A stretch of 64,000 nt of DNA. Source: Sulfitobacter albidus (lineage in GTDB: Bacteria; Pseudomonadota; Alphaproteobacteria; Rhodobacterales; Rhodobacteraceae). The position numbers were made by a program, and so were the translations under genes. The DNA lies in contig NZ_CP073581.1 in the NCBI RefSeq assembly GCF_018200035.1, forward strand, positions 182,501 to 246,500, in the 5' to 3' direction. Numbering within the stretch: position 1 is the first letter of the stretch; each line of letters opens with the position of its first letter. Below, piece by piece: positions 57,323 to 64,000 of this stretch. Below the pieces are notes generated by a model. It had not been told where the DNA came from. It saw only the letters and a list, made by a program, of their open reading frames with translations, and made no database searches.

Positions 57323-57819
57323 TCGACACCGTGTTTTGGCTGGCGGCGCCGACGGCGATCCTGATGCATGTTGTCTACACGGATTTGCGGTATCGCCGCA
57401 TCGGCAACGAAAGCGTCGCCGCCCTTGGCCTGATCTTTGTACTGGGCTGTCTGTTGTCCGGCCCTCCCGATGATGTCACCGGCCGGATGGTCGCCGCCGC
57501 TGTGGTCTTTGGACTGTGCTTTCTTGCGTTTGCAGCGCGTTTGCTGGGAGGGGGGGACGTGAAACTCCTCCCGGTTGTGTTTCTTTTCATTCCCGTCGAC
57601 GGGGTCGCCGCCTTTGTCCTGGCCCTGTCCGCCTTTGTTGTGGTCACCTTCACTGTGTTGAAAATGGCACGCCCCCACGTCGGGCGGATGATGCCGGATT
57701 GGGCGGGGATTACGGTGCCCGGCCGCTATGCCATGGGCCCGACGATTGCACTTTCATTCATATTTTACAAATATATCGGTATCTTTGCGCGGTCCGTCGT
57801 TCAATCATATCCGGGATAA
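57319..57819 (+). CDS. cpaA: Flp prepilin peptidase CpaA/TadV
   Basis: A 166-residue A24-family aspartic peptidase without the N-terminal methylase domain, as usual for Tad systems. The two catalytic aspartates are in VYTDLRYRRIGN and LLGGGDVKLL. About five membrane helices are predicted. GTG overlaps the luxR stop (GTGA). It would process the Flp prepilin and the TadE-like pseudopilins. Confidence 0.92.
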   Translation: MIDTVFWLAAPTAILMHVVYTDLRYRRIGNESVAALGLIFVLGCLLSGPPDDVTGRMVAAAVVFGLCFLAFAARLLGGGDVKLLPVVFLFIPVDGVAAFVLALSAFVVVTFTVLKMARPHVGRMMPDWAGITVPGRYAMGPTIALSFIFYKYIGIFARSVVQSYPG

Positions 57820-57982
57820 CCGTAGCCCTTTTCGCGTGGCGTGATCCGGCAATGGCAACAGCGCTATGCCGCACGAAAGGGTGAAATTCGTGGCGCTAAA
57901 GAATATTTCAACCTATAGATGATCTTACCTGAAGGACTGGAGCGGGCATTCTGACGTTAATGCACGCGCTGCGTCGGAGGAA

Positions 57983-60900
57983 ATGTTGGTAACAAGGACG
58001 CAAAGTTTGTCCAAGCGTTTTGCCCTATTGCTGGTGATCACCAGCCTCGTGATGAGCGCGGCGCTCTTTCACTATGCCTCCCGGGCAGAGCGGATGAACG
58101 CGTCAGCCGAATTCCGGGCGATCACCGCCGACAGCGTCGAGGTCGTCGTTTCGCGGGTCGAAGGCTACGGGGAAGTTCTGCGCGGCGTCGGCGCGTTTCT
58201 GGGCGTGCGTGAAAACGTCTCGCTTTTTGAATACAACGAATATGTCGGGGCGCAAAAACTCTCGGAAACCCGCCCCGCGATGTTGGGCGTGAGCTATATC
58301 CGGGCGATCAATCCACTGGGCCGACGATTTCTGGAAAGCAATATCTCGCGCGAATACGGACGCGACATCACCGTTTATCCTGAGACGACCCACAGCGAGC
58401 TTTTTGTTGTGTCACGCGTCTCGCCTCTGGCGGAGAATGGCGCCGCGTTGGGGTTGGATGTCTCGGCAGATCCGCTGCGCAGAGAGATTTTCGAACGGTC
58501 GCGGCGCGAAAACACCATGTTGATGTCACAGCGCATCGTTCTTGTTCAGGATAAAAGTAAAAGTGACGGGTTTCTCTTGGTGCGTCCCATTTTCGCCAAG
58601 GAATTTGTGCCCGAGACCCAGTCGACGGCCGAGGGTGACTTTCTGGGGTGGGTCGCTGCGCCCTTTATCGCGCGCGAAATGCTGGCCGGGGCAACGTTCT
58701 CGCAGGGGCTGAACTACAACCTTGAGGTCTTTGCCTCCGATCGGCCGGATGGCAGCACGCACTTTTTCGACAGCAGTGCGGAGAATAGCGAAGCCGGGCA
58801 ATTCACGCTAGATTACCCGATCGAGCTTTTTGGTCAGCGATGGACCCTGCGCTACACCAGCACCCCTTCCTTTGATGGAACGATGCTGAGCTATCTGCCT
58901 CTATTGCTGGCGTTGATTGGCATCATGCTCTCGGCGTTGCTGGCAATGGCGTTGAAATACGTGAACCTGCGCGGCGAAGCGCTGGCCAAGGCGGTGGAAG
59001 AGCGGACCAAACTGTTGAGCGCGCGCGAGCAAGAGCGGCGCGCGACCCTCGATACGACCATGGCTGCCGTGCTGGTGACCGATGACGACGGGGAAATTCA
59101 GTTTGCCAACGCCGGTGCGGCTGCTCTGTTCGCGATTGATCGGGCGGCTTTCGATGGCAAAAGCCTTTCCGACTTTGTCGCGCTGAAGCCGGGGGCGGGA
59201 CAGACGCAGGGGTATAACGCCGAAGGGATCTGTGCCAACGGTCAGCGGCTTTTCCTCGATGTGGAGATGAACACCTGGACCGATGCGGACGGCAGCAGCA
59301 GGATTACCGCGCTGGTGCGCGACGTGACCCCCGCGATCATGTCGCGGCAACGTGTCGAATCCGTGCGCAAACGCTATGATGCGGCCTTGGCCGGCGCAGA
59401 GATCGGCATCTTTGAGGTCGATCTCGAAACCGGCAAGTCAATCGTTTCGGATACGTGGCATACGATCATGGGAACGGCGGATCTGACCGAGGAGTTCGAT
59501 CACCAGCGCCACTTCATGGGCCGCGTGCATAAAGAGGATCTGCCAGCGCTTCTCGAGGCGGATCAGCGTTGCATAAACGGACAGGCGACACGGACCAAGG
59601 CCGAATACCGGGTGAAATTCGGCGATGACTGGCGCTGGATGTATTCCGATGCGGTCGCGACAGAGCGGGACGGGGAGGGGCGCGCCCTGCGGCTGGTCGG
59701 CACCCAGACCGACATCACCGAAATCCGCCACGCCAGAAATGCGCTGGAATTGAGCGAGCAGCGATTCCGGATGGTTCTTGAGGACGCGCCCGTCGGTATG
59801 GCGCTGATGGATGAGCAGGGCAATCTCGTGGGAGCCAACGGTGCGCTCAGCACGCTTGTGGGCTATAGCGAGGAGGCGATGATCAACAAGATGCGCCTGA
59901 GCGATCTGCTGGATCCGGATGAATTCCGCGCGCTGGCCAACGAGGTGCAAAACCGTGTCAACGATGGTCAGGAGAGTACTTACGAGGCGGAACTGCGTCT
60001 GCTGACCAAAGGAGGCGAGGAGCGTTGGGGTCTGTTCAGCGTCACCTGGACCCACGACAAGAACATCGACGAATTGGTCTATATCGCGCAGATCGTCGAC
60101 GTGACCGACAAAAAGAAGGTCGAGCAGATCAAGAGCGAATTCGTGGCCACGGTCAGCCACGAATTGCGCACGCCACTGACCTCGATCAAGGGCGCGCTGG
60201 GATTGCTGAGCGCGACCGAAGCCAAGAATATGTCGGCGGGCACAACGCGCTTGCTGGAAATCGCGCGCACCAATGCCGACCGCCTGACGATGATCGTCAA
60301 CGACATCCTTGATCTTGAGAAGATTTCATCGGGAGAGGTCGTGTTCGACATCGAGAACAACAATCTTGGCGATATCATCGAGGCTTCCGTCGCTGAAATG
60401 CAGCCGTTTGCGCTGGAACATCAAAACACGATCAGGATCGACGCCCCGAAGGGGGACGTCATTGTCAACATCGACGCGAGCCGGACAAAACAGGTGCTGG
60501 CAAATCTGGTGTCCAACGCCTGCAAGTATTCCGATCCCGATACCGAGGTCACTGTGCAATTTGAGCGGCTGGACGACGAGGCAATCGTCTTTGTTCAGAA
60601 TACCGGTCCCGGTGTGCCCGACAGCTTTCGCGAATCGATCTTTGACGCGTTCACGCAGGCAGATGGCTCCGATACCCGGTCAAAGGGCGGGACCGGGTTG
60701 GGGCTGAATATCACGCGGCAGATCGTCTCGCGCCAGTCGGGCAAGATCGGGTTCGAAAGCGCGCCCGGAGGTTTGACCGTATTCTGGTTTACTGCGCCAC
60801 TGGTAGACGTTGATGCTCTTGTCCCGCGGGATGACGCACCGCACCAGCGCGTGCTGTCCGCGCGCCCGATCAAGGTGCTTCACGTCGAGGACGACCTTGA

Positions 60901-61237
60901 TTTCATCGACGTCATCCGTGCAGGTTTCGGAGAAAGCGCTGATTTCGTCGGCGTGCGCAGCCTGTCAGAGGCACGCTCGATCCTCGATAAGGACAAGTGG
61001 GACGCCGTCGTGATGGATTGGACGCTGCCGGATGGTGACGGCCGCGACCTGTTGGCCGAGGTGCAGCGGAAACAGCCGCAGGCGCGCTTGATCGTGCTGA
61101 CAGCGGCAAATGGCGTAGAGGATCCGCGTGCTCATGCGACGCTGACAAAATCGCAGGTCGAGATCGAAGAGATCACGGCAACGATCCGCGACGCGGTCAA
61201 TGAGCATTCGGTCTCGAAACGGCTGTCTTTCAGCTAA
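57983..61237 (+). CDS. Hybrid sensor histidine kinase with CHASE, PAS and receiver domains
   Basis: A 1,084-residue membrane kinase. A helix at about residues 12-30 leads to a periplasmic CHASE domain (to about 290; contains RVEGYGEVLRGVGAFLGV). A second helix is YLPLLLALIGIMLSALLAMAL. Three PAS-type domains span about 345-715. The HisKA box TVSHELRTPLTSIKG has the phosphoacceptor His726. The ATPase domain contains NLVSNACKYS and GGTGLGLNI. The C-terminal receiver has the phosphoacceptor Asp1012 in VVMDWTLPDGDG. Hybrid kinases of this kind pass phosphate on through an Hpt protein, and an Hpt gene lies 2 kb downstream. Confidence 0.93.
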   Translation: MLVTRTQSLSKRFALLLVITSLVMSAALFHYASRAERMNASAEFRAITADSVEVVVSRVEGYGEVLRGVGAFLGVRENVSLFEYNEYVGAQKLSETRPAMLGVSYIRAINPLGRRFLESNISREYGRDITVYPETTHSELFVVSRVSPLAENGAALGLDVSADPLRREIFERSRRENTMLMSQRIVLVQDKSKSDGFLLVRPIFAKEFVPETQSTAEGDFLGWVAAPFIAREMLAGATFSQGLNYNLEVFASDRPDGSTHFFDSSAENSEAGQFTLDYPIELFGQRWTLRYTSTPSFDGTMLSYLPLLLALIGIMLSALLAMALKYVNLRGEALAKAVEERTKLLSAREQERRATLDTTMAAVLVTDDDGEIQFANAGAAALFAIDRAAFDGKSLSDFVALKPGAGQTQGYNAEGICANGQRLFLDVEMNTWTDADGSSRITALVRDVTPAIMSRQRVESVRKRYDAALAGAEIGIFEVDLETGKSIVSDTWHTIMGTADLTEEFDHQRHFMGRVHKEDLPALLEADQRCINGQATRTKAEYRVKFGDDWRWMYSDAVATERDGEGRALRLVGTQTDITEIRHARNALELSEQRFRMVLEDAPVGMALMDEQGNLVGANGALSTLVGYSEEAMINKMRLSDLLDPDEFRALANEVQNRVNDGQESTYEAELRLLTKGGEERWGLFSVTWTHDKNIDELVYIAQIVDVTDKKKVEQIKSEFVATVSHELRTPLTSIKGALGLLSATEAKNMSAGTTRLLEIARTNADRLTMIVNDILDLEKISSGEVVFDIENNNLGDIIEASVAEMQPFALEHQNTIRIDAPKGDVIVNIDASRTKQVLANLVSNACKYSDPDTEVTVQFERLDDEAIVFVQNTGPGVPDSFRESIFDAFTQADGSDTRSKGGTGLGLNITRQIVSRQSGKIGFESAPGGLTVFWFTAPLVDVDALVPRDDAPHQRVLSARPIKVLHVEDDLDFIDVIRAGFGESADFVGVRSLSEARSILDKDKWDAVVMDWTLPDGDGRDLLAEVQRKQPQARLIVLTAANGVEDPRAHATLTKSQVEIEEITATIRDAVNEHSVSKRLSFS

Positions 61238-61335
61238 TTTGCGACAACGCCGCATTATTGTCATTTTGATCTGAAATGTTGCCCGCAGTCCGGACACGCC
61301 TCCAAGCGCCGTCCAGTCAGTGATGGAGCGATACG

Positions 61336-62600
61336 TTGACCAGCCAGACCCTTCTTACCAGTGCCGCCGCCTTGTTCGCAGGTGCGGCCGTCGGATCCAG
61401 TCTGAACATCCTGTCGCAGGCGCAGGCACAGCCCTTGCTGCTTGCCGCGGCGCTGATCGCTGGCGGTACAGCCGCCTACGGGTCGCTGATGATGGCCCGC
61501 GCAAGGGGCGGCGGATCGCCCGGTCGGGCCGCGCTTGCGGTATCGGCCTTTGACGTTCTGGCAGACGAGGTCTGGATCTTTGATCCCCGCAAAGCTGCAT
61601 TTATCTATTTCAACGAAGCCGCACGCGTGCGCTCCGGTGTTGTCGACGCATCGCGCTCGGGCGTGCCCTTGACGGATCTTCTTCACCCTGAATTGCATAG
61701 GGATCTTCACGACGCAGTCGTGCACGGCAATCCGGGTACCGCGCCCGCGACCGTGCGATTGGGCCAGACAACCTTCCAGGTGACGCTGCGGTGTTTCGCG
61801 GGCGACGATGGCGCCGGTTACATCATGCTTATGCTGCACGATATTTCGTATCAACTTGCCGAAGAACAGCGCAAGGCCGACTTCATCTCGACTGTCAGTC
61901 ACGAATTGCGTTCGCCGTTGACGTCGATCAAGGGCTCGATGGGGCTGTTGCTGTCGAATGCTGCGGGCGATCTGCCTGGCGCGGCGCGCAGCATGGTCGA
62001 AATTTCGCACCGCAACGCCGAGCGGCTGGTGCTGATCATCAACGATATCCTCGACCTCGAAAAGATCTCGAAGGGGGGATGCATTTCGATGTCAAACCGG
62101 TTGATCTTGCGGCGCTTGTCAATGAAGCGCGCGAGGCTTCTGCCGTGTTTGTGCAGCGCTTTGATCTGGAAATCGACGTCGTTGGCGGAGAGCGCCCCGT
62201 TTGGGTCGACACGGATGCAAACCGCATCATGCAGGTGCTCAACAATTTGCTGACGAACGCCGCGAAATTCTCGGGGGCCGGGCGAAAGATTACGGTGGCG
62301 CTGGAACAACTCGACGATTCAGTGCGCATCAGTGTCACCGACCAGGGCGCAGGTATCCCGCTGGGAGAGCAGCACAAGATCTTCCAACGCTTTGCCGATA
62401 TGACCAATTCCGATCGCACCGCCAAGGGCGGCACCGGGCTGGGTTTGAGCATCAGCAAGGCGATCGTCGATATGCTTGGCGGGACAATCGGGTTCAAGAG
62501 CATCGAAGGGCAGGGGACCACGTTCCATTTCACCCTTCCTATGCGGTCCGATATCTCGGATACTGTGCCCGGCGCCGCGCGCATGCGTCACGCCGGATAA
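61336..62600 (+). pseudogene. PAS-containing sensor histidine kinase, broken by one 1-base deletion
   Basis: Starts at TTG 61336 (GGAG seven bases upstream). Two membrane helices occupy residues 4-50, followed by a PAS domain (DVLADEVWIFD) and HisKA STVSHELRSPLTSIKGSMGLLL with His189. The frame breaks in the G6 run 62073-62078; one more G restores EKISKGGMHFDVKPVDLAALVNEA and leads into a complete ATPase domain (NLLTNAAKFS, GGTGLGLSISKAIVD) to 62600. Repaired length is 421 residues. The kinase domain closely resembles that of the upstream hybrid kinase. As written, the protein would have no ATP-binding domain. Confidence 0.87.
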
Positions 62601-62627
62601 CACGACCGAACGGGGACCGAGAACCTA

Positions 62628-62993
62628 ATGATCAAATTACTGCATGTCGAAGACGACGCCGATATCCGCGAAATTGCAAAACTGTCGCTGGAGATGTCGG
62701 GCGAGTTCGAGGTGACGCAGTGCGAATCCGGACCCGATGCGCTGAAACTGGTTGAGACGGTCACGCCGGATATCATCCTGCTGGACATGATGATGCCAGG
62801 GATGACGGGCAAGGAAACGCTGGCGCATATGCGCGGGATGCCGCATCTGAAGGATACGCCAGCGATCTTCATGACCGCGCGCGCGCAGGAATCCGAGCTG
62901 GACGAGCTGCGCGCCATCGGCGCGGCGGAAGTGATCAGCAAACCATTTGATCCGATGGCACTGGCCGATCAAATCAAGGCTGCCATCGCCTGA
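62628..62993 (+). CDS. Single-domain response regulator
   Basis: A 121-residue CheY-like receiver without output domain. IKLLHVEDDADIREIAKL holds the acidic pair, Asp53 in IILLDMMMPGMTG is the phosphoacceptor, and TARAQESELD and SKPFDPM the conserved Thr and Lys. It begins 27 bases after the kinase gene, so they probably form a pair. Without an output domain it likely acts as a phosphate shuttle or binds another protein. Confidence 0.93.
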   Translation: MIKLLHVEDDADIREIAKLSLEMSGEFEVTQCESGPDALKLVETVTPDIILLDMMMPGMTGKETLAHMRGMPHLKDTPAIFMTARAQESELDELRAIGAAEVISKPFDPMALADQIKAAIA

Positions 62994-63068
62994 TATGCGT
63001 GAGACGCAGGCGCCGACAGACCGGCGCGCGGGGCCGACGCGCAGACACCTGACACACCAACGCGATAG

Positions 63069-63099
63069 CACCGCCGCCGCAGGGAATTGCGGGGCGGTG
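63069..63099. terminator. Long GC hairpin between convergent signalling genes
   Basis: CACCGCC (63069-63075) pairs with GGCGGTG (63093-63099), and inside it CCGC with GCGG extends the stem around AGGGAATT. A smaller hairpin, GCGCCG with CGGCGC, lies at 63010-63027. They sit between the convergent response regulator and Hpt genes and could end both transcripts, although T-runs are absent. Confidence 0.45.
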
Positions 63100-63130
63100 A
63101 CATCCTTCAAGGTGGTGGTGTTCGCGCAAG

Positions 63131-63481
63131 TCAGGTGCGCAGTTCCAGACAGCTGGCGACAAAGCCGTCGATGCGCCAGATGATTTGACCCGGGCAAACC
63201 GCAAGATCGGCGTATTCGCCGTCGAGATGGGCAATAATCTCCATCTCGCATTCCTGCGCCATTGCGCCAAGCTCGGGAAAACCGACGGTGCCTGCGCTGC
63301 CCGCGATCTGGTGCAGGATATCCTTGGCATCCGACAGGTTGCGGTTGATCTCTTCGGCTGTCTCAGCGTCCCAGGCGGCAAGCGCGTGCTGCGCGATGCG
63401 GCTGCTACGCTCTTCGAGCATTTCGACAAAGCGCGCCCGGATCTTGTCCAGTCCTGGCAATTCCAATGCGGCGGCGTTCAT
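63131..63481 (-). CDS. Hpt-domain phosphotransfer protein
   Basis: A 116-residue helical protein. DILHQIAGSAGTVGFPELGAMAQECE is the Hpt signature with the phospho-acceptor His57. It would relay phosphate between receiver domains, for example from the hybrid kinase to another response regulator. The ATG overlaps the stop of the upstream GGDEF-like gene (ATGA), tying the two together. Confidence 0.88.
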   Translation of the reverse strand: MNAAALELPGLDKIRARFVEMLEERSSRIAQHALAAWDAETAEEINRNLSDAKDILHQIAGSAGTVGFPELGAMAQECEMEIIAHLDGEYADLAVCPGQIIWRIDGFVASCLELRT

Positions 63482-64000
63482 GCGGTTCTCCCGAACTGGA
63501 AAAAGTCATTCTTGAGCCGTTCGTATTCGATCGCGGCCTCTTCGGCGGAGGCCTGCGCCTGACCCAGCGCGTTGAGGATCTGCTCCCCGGATTTCCAGAC
63601 CAGCCGGATCGCAGCGCCAGCACTCACCCTTGGGTGCAGCTCGGTACCATCATTACACAAAATCTGCGCACGGCTAAGGTAAAGATTCACGTGATCGCAC
63701 AGCTGCGTCATGTCCGGGCGCCAGCCCGATTCCGTGATGCACACGAATGTGCCACTACCGGCGTAGGTCATCAGAAACTGGTGCTCCGACAGCGTGTCCG
63801 AGATCACCTCGGCTATGTCCTCGATCAGGAAACGGAACTCCGCCGGCGACAGCGTGCTGTGAAACCCTTCAACCTTGCGCAATGTAAACGCAAAGACGGT
63901 CGAGCCGAAAAGCGAGTTGCGCGACAGCTGGGCGACATAGTTCTCCATCGCGGTGCATTCGATCACATTGTCCACGTCATTGAGCAGGATCGGCGTATGC
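63478..64000 (-). CDS. Degenerate GGDEF-like protein, 5' part outside the window
   Basis: The frame is open to the right edge; at least 174 residues are inside. FAFTLRKVEGFHSTLSPAEF and the later segment HPRVSAGAAIRLVW correspond to the start and end of a GGDEF fold. Where the GGDEF motif should stand there is YAGSGTFVCI, so diguanylate cyclase activity is unlikely. A receiver or other sensor domain may precede it outside the window. The coupling to the Hpt gene suggests a regulatory or phosphorelay partner. Identification as GGDEF-like is by pattern, not by strong identity. Confidence 0.6.
   Translation of the reverse strand, partial: HTPILLNDVDNVIECTAMENYVAQLSRNSLFGSTVFAFTLRKVEGFHSTLSPAEFRFLIEDIAEVISDTLSEHQFLMTYAGSGTFVCITESGWRPDMTQLCDHVNLYLSRAQILCNDGTELHPRVSAGAAIRLVWKSGEQILNALGQAQASAEEAAIEYERLKNDFFQFGRTA

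Overview
The window is a GC-rich chromosomal segment from an alphaproteobacterium, most likely a marine Rhodobacterales (Roseobacter-group) species. The inference rests on the murA / DUF2948 / hisD / UPF0262 / LMW-phosphatase neighbourhood, the DUF1007-NicO pair, TRAP and Yej-type transporters, and a Flp/Tad pilus locus. No database search was possible, so genus-level placement is not attempted.

Layout. 1-3036: 3' part of an rRNA operon (23S rRNA cut by the left edge, then 5S). 3037-5337: a mobile-element scar with a strongly folded stretch that resembles domain I of a group II intron, a decayed IS3-type transposase fragment and a nearly complete IS3-family element. 5338-11281: tRNA-Thr(GGT) and a plus-strand housekeeping run (murA, DUF2948, GNAT, hisD, UPF0262, LMW phosphatase, SnoaL-like, GNAT). 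11278-13699: a lipoprotein and lepA. 14014-21484: a minus-strand surface-glycan operon (nucleotide-sugar dehydrogenase, four glycosyltransferases of which one is frameshifted, a histidine phosphatase and a polysaccharide deacetylase), whose genes nearly all overlap by stop/start. 21694-25061: a large MscS-type channel and a Tat-exported metallo-beta-lactamase-fold protein. 25143-31003: a Yej/Opp-type ABC importer. 31328-42287: a TRAP transporter, an IclR regulator and an acyl-CoA degradation operon resembling pimelate/dicarboxylate pathways but without a thiolase. 42305-47211: rpe, DUF2945, topoisomerase IB, an aminotransferase, and DUF1007 with a His-rich Ni/Co transporter. 47304-48285: a frameshifted GlxA/AraC-type regulator. 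48279-57819: a Flp/Tad pilus locus (flp, three TadE/G-like genes, cpaE, cpaF, tadB, tadC) with a divergent LuxR regulator and prepilin peptidase; cpaB, cpaC and cpaD are not in the window. 57983-64000: a phosphorelay cluster (CHASE/PAS hybrid kinase, second kinase frameshifted, single-domain response regulator, Hpt protein, degenerate GGDEF-like protein cut by the right edge).

How parts fit. The dicarboxylate-type operon couples uptake (TRAP) to activation (CoA ligase), paired dehydrogenases and hydratase/dehydrogenase steps, probably controlled by the IclR protein inside it. The Tad genes would assemble a Flp pilus; an intrinsic terminator directly after flp should keep the pilin more abundant than the assembly proteins. 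The right-end genes look like parts of one multistep phosphorelay.

A cross-cutting observation: four genes (IS orfA, a glycosyltransferase, the GlxA-type regulator and a histidine kinase) are broken by six single-base losses, every one explicable by a one-base contraction of a homopolymer run. This looks more like consensus sequencing error than real decay, and those four genes should be treated as possibly intact.
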